13,766 bases of DNA from Acanthamoeba sp. SK_2022b. Taxonomy: Eukaryota; Discosea; Longamoebia; Acanthamoebidae. Under the pieces are notes generated by a model, which did not search any database, was not told the origin of the DNA, and saw only the letters and a list, made by a program, of their open reading frames with translations. Shown here piece after piece: positions 1-7,767 of the stretch. The stretch covers positions 1 through 13,766 of the forward strand of contig JANDJZ010000954.1 of the NCBI GenBank assembly GCA_027943245.1, written 5' to 3'. The position numbers were made by a program, and so were the translations under genes. Position 1 is the first letter of the stretch. Every line of letters begins with the position of its first letter.

Positions 1-315
1 CTGGGACGACTGGACCGACGACGAGAAGAAGATTTTTGCCGACGGCGTCAGGTGCTCGTCGTCGTTTGCCGTCGTTTTGGTCGATATCTGCTGACGAGCG
101 TGGACGGGGGGGGGGGGCGTGGCCAGGCGGTATGCGGGGAAGCCGCGGGTGCTGTACTGTACTGCTCGACGGTGGGGCTGACGAGCCAGTTCGTGGAGTC
201 GTGCAGCCGGCCACACCTGATCGTCGCCGCGCGCAACCTCCATCTCCTCGACTCGCCCGACGTCGATCGTCTGCGCAAGAACCTCCTCGGCTTCATTCAC
301 AGGAACGACGTCTAG
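1..315 (+). CDS. 3' end of a SANT/Myb-like domain protein (partial, frame uncertain)
   Basis: The 5' part of this gene lies outside the window. From base 2 the reading is W-D-D-W-T-D-D-E-K-K-I-F-A-D-G-V, which matches the spacing of SANT/Myb domains (W-T-x-x-E at the first helix, F four residues later, then G and Y). An intron is likely at 52-126 (GT donor, AG acceptor). It would join to Y-A-G-K-P-R-V-L and then T-V-G-L-T-S-Q-F-V-E, resembling the third SANT helix. The last part, ending F-I-H-R-N-D-V with TAG at 313-315, sits in another frame from the first part. Either a donor at 47 (GTCAGG) joins the frames directly, or the tandem GTACT copy at 154-163 is a real or assembly-level 5-nt insertion. 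SANT domains bind DNA or histone tails. The domain call rests on a short stretch and the partner proteins are unknown. Confidence 0.5.
   Translation: MGRLDRRREEDFCRRRQVLVVVCRRFGRYLLTSVDGGGGRGQAVCGEAAGAVLYCSTVGLTSQFVESCSRPHLIVAARNLHLLDSPDVDRLRKNLLGFIHRNDV
52..126 (+). other. Probable intron of the SANT-like gene with a G12 tract near its acceptor
   Basis: The donor reads GTGCTC and the acceptor GGCCAG. A run of 12 G at 106-117 lies 9 bases before the splice junction, where a pyrimidine tract would normally be expected. The exact donor is uncertain: 47 and 52 are both possible and give different frames downstream. Confidence 0.5.
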
Positions 316-380
316 GCAACAACAAAGACAAATTTGTACAAACCAATGGGTGCTCTCCCTTCGAGGAGGGGAGGGGCGCC

Positions 381-1308
381 TCAGCTGCCGAGTTCGGTGA
401 TGCCGCTGTCGGCCATGGCCATCTTGCGGGCGAGCCGGCGTCGTCGGTTCTTGGCCCGCTTCTTCTGGCTCGCCGACATGGCCGCGGCGCTCCCCTCGCT
501 GCCGCTGCCGCTGTCGCTCCATGCCACGTGGGGCTGGGCCTCGGCGGGGCTCCCGTCTGGCCGCCGCTTCCCGGTCGTTTCCTCCGCGGCGGCGCTCTTC
601 TTCACCTTCTTCTCTTCCTCGTTGGTGTTGTCTTGCTTGTGCGCGAGGGGCCTCGTGAGGTCGACGCTGTTCCTCTTCTTGGCGTCCTCCTCTTGCTTCT
701 TGGCGATCGAGGGATGGAGCGCTAAGAGGAACGGGTCAGCCTAGGCCCGCGATGGGTCGTTGCGTAACGAAGAGACTTGAGGGGCAGGTGAAGCAGGCGC
801 CGGGCCTTACCTTGAAGGAGACGCTGCTTGCGAGCGCGCAGCTTGTGGCGTTCGAGCTTGTCCTTTTGCTTCTCCTCTTCCTTCTCCTCCTCCGCTATCT
901 GGGCCTCGACTGCAAATAATCATAACATTAGACAAAATAATAATAAATAAAATAATATCTGTGAGATAAGAGCACGCAGTGCCAAATAATAAAATAAAAT
1001 ACAAAGGTACTTTTTCTCTCTTTGGAGGCGATGGCCCATATGTTGTTCTCCTCGGATCGCACTTCCGTTAATCGGTGGAAGATGTAGAAGCACACAAAGA
1101 TTATGAGCGTGTAGACCCAGAATGCAGTGGGCTGCTTCACCGCTAGATCCAAAGTGGCCTGTGGCAGCTGTGCCCATTGCTCGCGCAGCAGTTTGAGCGT
1201 AGCGTCGGCGGTCAGGCCCTCCAGCAGAATGATCTTGTGCTGGGGCACCTCGTCGACCTGGTGGTGCATGGCCTCGCCCACCGCTCCCGCCGCAAGGCTA
1301 CCCTCCAT
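381..1308 (-). CDS. Single-pass membrane protein with charged coiled-coil-like region, unknown function
   Basis: Three exons on the minus strand: 1308-1011, 909-811 and 721-381, joined at GT-AG introns with donors GTACCT and GTAAGG. They give 738 nt and 245 residues with a continuous frame to the TGA at 381-383. The start is the first ATG (1306-1308); upstream in-frame codons only offer a GTG. A soluble head of about 60 residues is followed by one hydrophobic segment at roughly residues 67-83 (F-W-V-Y-T-L-I-I-F-V-C-F-Y-I-F). Next comes a Lys/Glu/Arg-rich stretch that should form a helix or coiled coil (E-A-Q-I-A-E-E-E-K onward), and an acidic/Ser patch. A very basic tail (K-K-R-A-K-N-R-R-R-R) lies near the end. 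The layout is like ER or nuclear-envelope single-pass proteins, but no family is recognised. The gene starts only 88 bp beyond the stop of the cytochrome b5 gene and converges with the SANT-like gene across a 65-bp gap. Confidence 0.75.
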
Positions 1309-1396
1309 CGTCAGAGCTTGTTTTTGTGCCACAGTCCTGAATTTTTTATTTTATTTGCTTTTTTTATTTAAATAAATAAAATAAAATTGCTCGTCA
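1309..1396 (-). promoter_or_regulatory. 88-bp AT-rich gap serving as b5 3' end and next gene's promoter
   Basis: The gap separates the stop of the cytochrome b5 gene from the start of the membrane-protein gene, both on the minus strand. It is almost pure A/T and holds a 14-base palindrome (TTTATTTAAATAAA, 1363-1376) and several AATAAA hexamers on the minus strand. It must hold the polyadenylation signal of the first gene and the core promoter of the second. A TTCAG on the minus strand just upstream of base 1337 could be a 3' splice site of a leader intron. Function is inferred from position and composition. Confidence 0.45.
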
Positions 1397-2051
1397 TCAC
1401 TCCCGCTTCAGCTTGCCGATGTAGAACTCTTCGATCATCTCGCGCACTCGCTCGATGGGATGCTGATCGCCGAGGAAGCCCGCCGTGCTGTCGGCGCCGG
1501 CGTTGTTGAGGATGGCATCACCACCAGGATGCTCGTTCACGTACGACGTCACATCGTACACCTGGTGTCGTCACACGCGCCGCGCACATCGTGAGCACGA
1601 CCCAAACGGGAATCAAGTCGCGAGTACACGCACTAGCACTCGGGCAAGTGCGTCGTACCTTGTCCTCGATGATGATCCAACAGTCGTCGCTCGAGGAGTG
1701 CTGAGCGACTTCCTCGAGCGTGTATAACTCCTTCTTGGGCTTGACTGCAGCCGCCACCTCCTCCGCCTTCTTACCGACAACTGGCGTCACTGCATACAGG
1801 CGCAGGTCGTAAGAAAAAATCATTTCAATAAATAAATAACTGATAATAATTGTTTGAATCAATCATGTTTCTTAAAGGTAGAAGATTAAAGGAACATTAA
1901 ATTAAGGTGCACGATTTCTATCTTCCGGAAGATAGAAGGCTTTTCGCATTATTAGATCGGAGGGGAGCGAACCTTTAGCCGGCCGGAGGAACCACGACGA
2001 CGCCAGAACAACCACGGCCGCAATAACGACAAACAGGACCCACTCTTCCAT
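1397..2051 (-). CDS. Cytochrome b5 with N-terminal membrane anchor
   Basis: Three exons on the minus strand: 2051-1973, 1789-1659 and 1561-1397, with introns 1790-1972 (donor GTTCGC, acceptor CAG) and 1562-1658 (donor GTACGA). Exon phases match exactly and give 124 residues ending K-L-K-R-E and TGA. Residues 5-21 are a strongly hydrophobic segment (V-L-F-V-V-I-A-A-V-V-V-L), so the anchor precedes the domain. A short Lys/Ala-rich linker follows. The b5 fold begins at L-Y-T-L-E-E-V with the usual C-W-I-I-I-E-D-K-V-Y-D-V-T motif. His81 in H-P-G-G and His104 in G-D-Q-H-P are the expected two haem ligands, and the domain closes with F-Y-I-G-K-L. Cytochrome b5 passes electrons from reductases to desaturases, hydroxylases or P450s at the cytosolic face of membranes. 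The specific partner cannot be told here. Ending directly after the b5 core, without a C-terminal tail anchor, separates it from classical microsomal b5. Confidence 0.93.
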
Positions 2052-2269
2052 CTTCGCTCTTGTGTTTTGCTCCGTCTGCGCCAAGGCCAATAAACACCTT
2101 GTCGACAACAACCTTTGGGGCAACATACACAGTTAGAGCAGAAACCTCGTTGTCGAACAAAGCGTGGTTAAATAGGACCTAAATAGGTTAAACAGGTATA
2201 GCTAATCTATTAACACGTCTTGTTAGCTACAGCCTGCTTCTATCGTGTCTCTCCTCTTTTCTATAGTCG
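2052..2269 (-). promoter_or_regulatory. Intergenic region: cytochrome b5 promoter and ADF gene 3' end
   Basis: This gap lies upstream of the b5 start (minus strand) and downstream of the ADF stop. The near-repeated element T/C-TAAA-T/C-AGG occurs three times at 2168-2176, 2180-2188 and 2188-2196. On the minus strand this reads CCTATTTAA-like, which could supply a TATA-type element about 120 bp upstream of the b5 ATG. No credible gene is seen here; short open frames read the 5' leader. Promoter function is inferred. Confidence 0.4.
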
Positions 2270-2803
2270 TTACTTGACGGTGGTCTTGGAGCGGATCTTG
2301 TCCTGCACGTCCTCGAGTGCGAGGTCGCCCACTCCAGCGGCCTGCACGGCAAGGCTCATGCCGCCGCCGCTCCACTGGTCCAGGAGAGCCTTGGCGCCCT
2401 TGGAGAACATGCTCGCCACCATGCGCTCCTTGACCGAGGGCCCAAAGGTCGGCGCCCACAGGAGGAACACGAGGCGCGAGCGCACGACGCCATCCGAGTG
2501 GGCGCGCCACGGCACCTGGGCCAGCGCCATGCGGCACTGGTCATGCGGAAGGCTCGCCACGAAGCTCTCCCACGTGGCTTCCACTTCCGTCTTGACATCG
2601 GTTGATGTTGGTACGCTTGCTGTGTCGAGAGTGAGGGTCGACTGGGAGCCTTCAACGAACTTGAGCACGCAGAAGGGCACCATCGGCGATGCCTCAACGT
2701 CGGAGGAGGAGGAGGTGAAGTCGTAGCGGCGGCTCACGGCGTGGACAACAGAGCGCACGTCGTCGGTGAATTTGACAGCTCCAGTTCCAGATACGATCGA
2801 CAT
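2270..2803 (-). CDS. ADF/cofilin-family actin-binding protein, long divergent form
   Basis: A single uninterrupted exon of 177 residues, ending T-T-V-K with TAA at 2270-2272. The ATG at 2801-2803 is chosen because it begins next to the domain (M-S-I-V-S-G-T-G). The open frame extends 41 codons upstream to another ATG, but that stretch is Pro/Ser/His-rich and does not resemble the family. Family marks: W-E-S-F-V-A-S-L-P-H-D-Q-C-R, then R-L-V-F-L-L-W-A-P, followed by the actin-binding helix (P-S-V-K-E-R-M-V-A-S-M-F-S-K) and a final M-S-L-A-V-Q-A strand before a short helical tail. ADF/cofilins bind ADP-actin, sever filaments and speed monomer turnover in the cytoplasm. The protein is about 35-40 residues longer than a typical amoebal ADF near 140. 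The extra length is mainly in the Ser/Thr/Val-rich first third. Residues at the actin face differ from the usual K-S-K-M pattern, so normal severing cannot be assumed. Confidence 0.85.
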   Translation of the reverse strand: MSIVSGTGAVKFTDDVRSVVHAVSRRYDFTSSSSDVEASPMVPFCVLKFVEGSQSTLTLDTASVPTSTDVKTEVEATWESFVASLPHDQCRMALAQVPWRAHSDGVVRSRLVFLLWAPTFGPSVKERMVASMFSKGAKALLDQWSGGGMSLAVQAAGVGDLALEDVQDKIRSKTTVK

Positions 2804-3128
2804 TCTTGGGTCTTGTGAGGTGGATGGATGGGGAAGGCTGTTGTGGACGGATGGGAGCGCTCTTAGGGGCAAGTTTGAATAACATGATGAGCATAGGCAC
2901 GGAGTATTTAAGGAGTGGTGGTTCAAGGAAGCCTACCCTCGCCCCAGCATAACAAGAAGGCCTCTTCGACGAACGAGCTCGCTCCACAACTCTTCACGGA
3001 ACACGCGCCTTTTTTATTTTGTATTTTATTTTGTTTTGTTTTAGTGCCAGCTTTGAGCAGAAAAGCTGCACCAATTTGGGGAGTGCCACACAGCAACAAG
3101 GGAGGTCGAGTAAACTCAACACAACAAC

Positions 3129-3150
3129 TCCAATTAGATTTCTAATTGGA
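3129..3150. repeat. Perfect 9-bp inverted repeat with paired CCAAT/ATTGG boxes
   Basis: The left arm TCCAATTAG (3129-3137) and right arm CTAATTGGA (3142-3150) are exact reverse complements around a 4-base ATTT loop. Each arm contains a CCAAT pentamer in opposite orientation and an AATTAG core. It lies between the divergent ADF and BEACH genes, so it could be a shared promoter element or an RNA hairpin in a leader. Confidence 0.6.
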
Positions 3151-3269
3151 CGTGGGGGAGGCATTTTCTTGTTCTCCCCACAATCGAAGCACTGCACGAA
3201 GCGCGAAGTGGCGCCTGTCCCTCCTCTCCGGTGCGCCTTTCGATCTCATTCGCCCCCTCTTTACAGGAA

Positions 3270-3375
3270 GTGAGAACCTGCATTTCAAATGTTTTTTTTA
3301 CTCATTAAATCAACAGCATTTTTCCTTTGCTAATCGATAAATCAAATACAATATATTTCTTTTATTTTTATGCAG
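3270..3375 (+). other. Probable leader (5' UTR) intron of the BEACH gene
   Basis: A donor GTGAGA follows GGAA at 3270. An AT-rich stretch with a long T-rich run then leads to TTTATTTTTATGCAG, after which only two bases precede the ATG at 3378. The composition matches the AT-rich introns inside the gene. No coding sense exists before the ATG, so it would be an untranslated-region intron. Confidence 0.5.
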
Positions 3376-3377
3376 AG

Positions 3378-6300
3378 ATGGATTGGATAAAATGGATGGG
3401 ACACGCCATAGGCGTCTCGGAGGGGGCCGAGGCACAAATCTCAGAGCCAGTGGCCAAGCTGCGTTATCTCTACAAGGTCTACACCGAAACACGAGGAGAA
3501 GAGGTGCCCACCCTTCATTGTGGCTGTGTGCGCGTGTGTGCGTGCGCAGCAACGTCGTTCGCGAGTTCGACATCACTGCAGTGACTCACCGCTCTCTCCC
3601 ACCTCGCCGAATGTACACACACGCCAAAACAGAAAAAGGAGGTGGCGCTGAGCCGGGTGATACAACTCTTCATAGCCGTGTTCGGTCAGAAGCCGTCCGA
3701 CCAGGTCACCGATGAAGCCGCCGAGGGCGACCGAGCCCACAAGGCCAGCGCGCCGGTGACCACCGATCCGGCCAGGCCCGATCTCGAAAGGAGGTGCGCG
3801 TCGCCGAGTCGCGTCTTTCGTCGATTCTCTGGCTCGCTTTATATTATTATTATTGTTATTATTATTACTTAATTTAATTTTTATTACTCGCAGCTTTGGT
3901 CGGCAAGCGAGGGAGCTCTCGCTGGTGCTCTCCTTCATGTTCGTCAACCAGATCAAGGCGGTGTGGCCCGCTACGCTTCCGCGGTGCGTTGCCTTTGGTC
4001 GTTTGTGTGGTGTGTGCAGTGTGCAGTGTGGTAGTCCTCACACACGCTTCGGGCCTGCAGCGATCAAGCCATTGCGGCCGTGTCTCACGTGTTGGAGCCA
4101 CCGAAGGCGGTCGACAGCCACGGCGCTATCGCGGCCCCGCCCACGCGAGTCTACGCTTCGCTCATCCTCGACGCCTTCGAGATCCTCGGCACCTCCGAGG
4201 TGCGCTTGGCCTTCACTCCCGCGACATCCTTTTTCTTTTCTCTTTTCTTTTCTTTCCTTTCTCGTCACCCTCTCGAACACACAGCACCTTGCTCGTGGCT
4301 TACCTCCATCTCTCCTTCTTTGTCAGCATTGTGTGGTCAACATGGCGTCGGCGGGCGCCTTCTCGATGATGGTGCGCATACTGCACCTGTATCGCTACTA
4401 CCACACCAAACACGCCAGCAAAGGTGCGTAGTAGGATCCGTGTACAGTGTCGACAACAAACAGCCGCGGTGACCTGACCATCTCCAAAACCGCTGCAGAG
4501 GTGACCGAGCGGGTGATCGCCAACATTCTGCAGCTCAGCAGCAGGTACCGCACCGTGGTCGACGACCTGAGCAACGCGGACGGACTCAAGCTGGTCTTCG
4601 ACATGTCTGCCATGCACGCCCGCTTCGTCCATCCACAGCTCCGCATCAGGTAGAGCCGTCACGTGGCGTCCGTCATGATGTGATCATTCATCATGCCACT
4701 GGCATCGGGCTAACCCACGCGTATACTTTTCCTTAACAAAAGGCTGTTCAAAATGGTCAAGTCGGTGCTTGCCGAACACCTGGACGAGCAGTTGGTGGCC
4801 TACATTCGCGACCAGAGCTGCATCATTCACCAGATCGACACGCTGCGCCATTTCGACAAGTACGAGAGCCCCGACGAAATGCTGGCGATCTGGGGCAACA
4901 TGACCACCGTGCTCAAGGTACACACATGTGCACCAGCTGCGCACACACGCATGCCCCAATTAACCGATTTAATTCTGTGTCCAGCGATCGTCCAAAGTGT
5001 CGGGCATCTTGATGGAGGAATTCCTCGTGGGTGGCGGCTACACATTCCTCAACAAATTCCTGCTCTATCTGGAAGGCCTGCGAGAGCCGTCTCAAGCCGT
5101 ACGCGCTCTCATTCTTTTTTATTCTTTTGGTTCATTATTATAATTGTTTTCGAGTGGTTGATTGATTGTGGTTTAATGATGACGATGATTGTGCAGGTAC
5201 GTCTTCTGGATCTGGTGACAAGCCTGGTCTACGTCGGGCATCTACGACTTCAGCTGCCCGAAGCACCGCCGCCGTTCAACGAGGACACGATGCCGGCTCC
5301 CAACAGCGACACATCCGGAGGTCCGTGGCAGCCTGCGCATCCGTTTTCCTCGAGTGTCTCGCGCTAACTAATTTATTCTTTTTATTCTTATTCTGCTCAA
5401 TTATTCGTCTTATTTGCCTATCACAGTCGCGTGCATTCGCAACATCGATGCACTGCTCGCACTCCAGAACTACTTCATAGCCAGCAAGAACGACTCGCTG
5501 AGAGAAAAAGTACGGCGCAGGCTCTCTCTGCGATCGAGGCTTTATTTATTATTTATTATTTACTCATTTTCGCGGGCCCTCCACAGGTGTTGCAAATCGT
5601 GTCCGGCGTGTTCACGAAGAGCAAGCTCAATATTTGGCTGATCTACGCGGTCGACTGCATCTTCCTGCTGCGCTTCGTCGACGAGCTGGTGGAAATGAAC
5701 CAGCACCTGCAGGAGCTGTTCCTCGGCATGATCACCTACCTCGCCATGGAAAACCACTTTGTGCCTTTCAAGGAGCTCCAGGGGTAACGCATGCTCTCAC
5801 ACGCTGCCGTCTGCACATGGCGATCTCACCCTGGCGCTGTTACCTTTCCCCGTTTTGTCTGTGCGTGTGTGCGTGTGTGCGTGTGCTGCAGGCTGTTCGC
5901 GATGTTCGGCGCTCAAGTGTCAGCGGAGCTGATGCGACTCATCCTGGGAATCGCCAACAAGCTCCTACTGCACGACCCCGCTCGCTACAAGACCGTCTTC
6001 CGAGGTGCGCCCGCCCCTCCAGCGCCCCAAGATCGTTCATTGAGCGTCGGTCGCGCTTACCTTTTCTCCATATTTTTTCAACTTAATATTTATTATCTTA
6101 ATTTTTATCTAACGTTGGCGCAGATGCGGGCCTGTTCGACCACGTGTTTGGCCTGCTCAAGAAGCACGACTACTATCCCAGCAGCCTCGTGTCTGCCGTC
6201 TTGGAATGCGTCAAGTCGCTTCTGCGCGACAGCCCAGACAACGTGGCCTTGTTCAGAAAACTGTACGGTTTTTTCTGAAGCCTTTTTATGTTTCTCCTAT

Positions 6301-7649
6301 ATTTTCGCGCACGAAACGCGCAACTCCATCGAGCTCCCTCTTCGATGCTGACCAGTTGGCTGGGCGCAGGAACGGGAAGGAGATCGTGTCGTCCTTCATT
6401 CAAGAGGAGGACGCCGACCTCCGCTCGTGCGCCCTGCGCCTGGTCGAGATCCTCATCCTCGACGACGTGCAGCTGACCTACGGGTATACCCCCGCTCATA
6501 AATTGTGTATGCAAGCGTGTGTCGACGTATATTACTCACGCCATTCATTGTGTGCGCGTCATCAGAGAGTTTGCAACGCTCGTCGATCTCCTGGCCGGCG
6601 TGCACAAGCTGGCACACGGGCCCGGAGTCGGTAAGGACATCCTGCGCAGCGTGTCCTCGATCCTGCTGGCCGAGCCCAAATTCAAGGACACATTCCGCAA
6701 TGTCGACGGATTCAAGACGTTGTCCACTGCGCTGGCCGCCATGGGCTCAAGTACGTCGCTGGGCGTTGGAACCCCCCCCCCCGCGATACGCTCTTGCCCT
6801 GCACTCGCTCTAACGCGCGCGTGCGTCTTCTTGTGTCGGTGTATCTCGAAAGGTTTTGCCAGCGCCAGCCAGCAGGCGGAGGACAGCGTCAAGCTGCGAC
6901 TGGCGATGCTGGAGAGCCTCTTCCGCACTCTCACGATCGCGCTCTCCCGGCACAAGCAGAACAAGCAGTTCTTCCACGACGGCCAGGGCTACGGGCGCAT
7001 ACTGACGGGCGTGCGCCAGCTCAGGATCCTCGACTCCACCCACGCGCTTCTGGTCTTCCGCTCGCTCCTCCAGATGGCCGCCGAGTCAACACGGAAACTC
7101 AAGGTAATTGTTATTTTTATTTTATTTTATTTTATTTAATTTACAAATTGTTGCGCGGTGGTTGATTGGTTGCTGGACGTCGGCGTAAATGTTAGGGCGA
7201 CGAGCTGCCCAATCGCCTGGAGCGTATCCGCAATCCCGAAGCGGCGCTCATCATCCTCGAGCTGCTCGGCGAGACCATCCCCGAGGTCCAGCGCGACGTC
7301 TTCCACACGCTCTACCGCACGCTGCGCTTCTCGACCAAGTCCCAGCACATCCTGTTCTCGGCCGGTGCCGTCTCCCCACCTCCCCGGCCTCGGCTCGTGT
7401 TTATTTGTCGACTCACGCGTAGCGAATGGTAGGAGTGACGAGCTTCATTCTGTCCAAGTACGCGGCGAGCATCGCCGACCCGAAGGACAAGTCACACGCG
7501 CACGTCCTCAAGTTCCTGTCGATCATGGCCAGCTACAAGTTCACCATCGCCGAGTGGCAGCAGTTCCTGGGCATGTTCACCCGCGAGAACCAGAACAGCA
7601 GCCTCCTCAAGACCCTCCTCCGCATGGCCCGCACCGGCAACACGCCCAC
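3378..7649 (+). other. N-terminal alpha-solenoid (ARM-like) region of the BEACH protein
   Basis: Exons 1-18, about residues 1-881. The sequence is a long series of amphipathic helices, for example V-I-Q-L-F-I-A-V-F, L-V-L-S-F-M-F-V-N-Q, G-G-G-Y-T-F-L-N-K-F-L-L-Y-L-E and L-R-L-V-E-I-L-I-L-D-D. These resemble the armadillo-type N-terminus of WDFY3/LvsA proteins. There is no signal peptide and no membrane segment. A less conserved acidic/Ala insert lies in exon 2 (around D-E-A-A-E-G-D-R), and a Pro-rich loop in exon 9. Solenoids of this kind serve as protein-binding scaffolds; no specific partner can be read from the sequence. Confidence 0.75.
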
Positions 7650-7695
7650 GTACGTCGAATTCGATCGCACTCGCCACCGGTACGCCTCTCCCGTG

Positions 7696-7767
<72 letters not shown>

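Larger units (their letters stand above)
2804..3377. promoter_or_regulatory. Divergent intergenic region between the ADF and BEACH genes
   Basis: The two start codons, on opposite strands, are separated by 574 bases. A TATA-like TATTTAAGG lies at 2905-2913, about 100 bp upstream of the ADF ATG. A T-rich tract with TTTTATTTTGTATTTTATTTT character occupies 3010-3042. A perfect 9-bp inverted repeat with CCAAT boxes is at 3129-3150. A probable leader intron of the BEACH gene fills 3270-3375. Open frames here are short, low in complexity and unlike the flanking genes, so I see no coding gene. The regulatory role is inferred from position. Confidence 0.5.

Noticed and set aside
36..744. Open frames of 229 and 136 codons on the plus strand across 36-744
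   Set aside because: They read the antisense of the last exon of the membrane-protein gene; composition is Arg/Gly/Leu-rich with no family features, while the minus frame splices cleanly.
1309..2051. Fusion of the b5 domain to the downstream membrane protein
   Set aside because: The b5 frame ends in a clear TGA after the complete fold, and the next gene has its own ATG 88 bp away.
2804..2926. Upstream extension of the ADF open frame to an earlier ATG
   Set aside because: The extra 41 residues do not resemble the family. The ATG at 2801-2803 sits just before the domain, and a TATA-like element lies inside the extended region.
2915..3340. Small open frames in the intergenic region 2915-3340
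   Set aside because: They are short, overlap one another on both strands, run through T-rich tracts and show no domain or splice support.
7423..7432. Acceptor at 7422 for exon 18
   Set aside because: It would put the exon out of frame with G-V-T-S-F-I-L. The AG at 7431-7432 restores the phase and was used.
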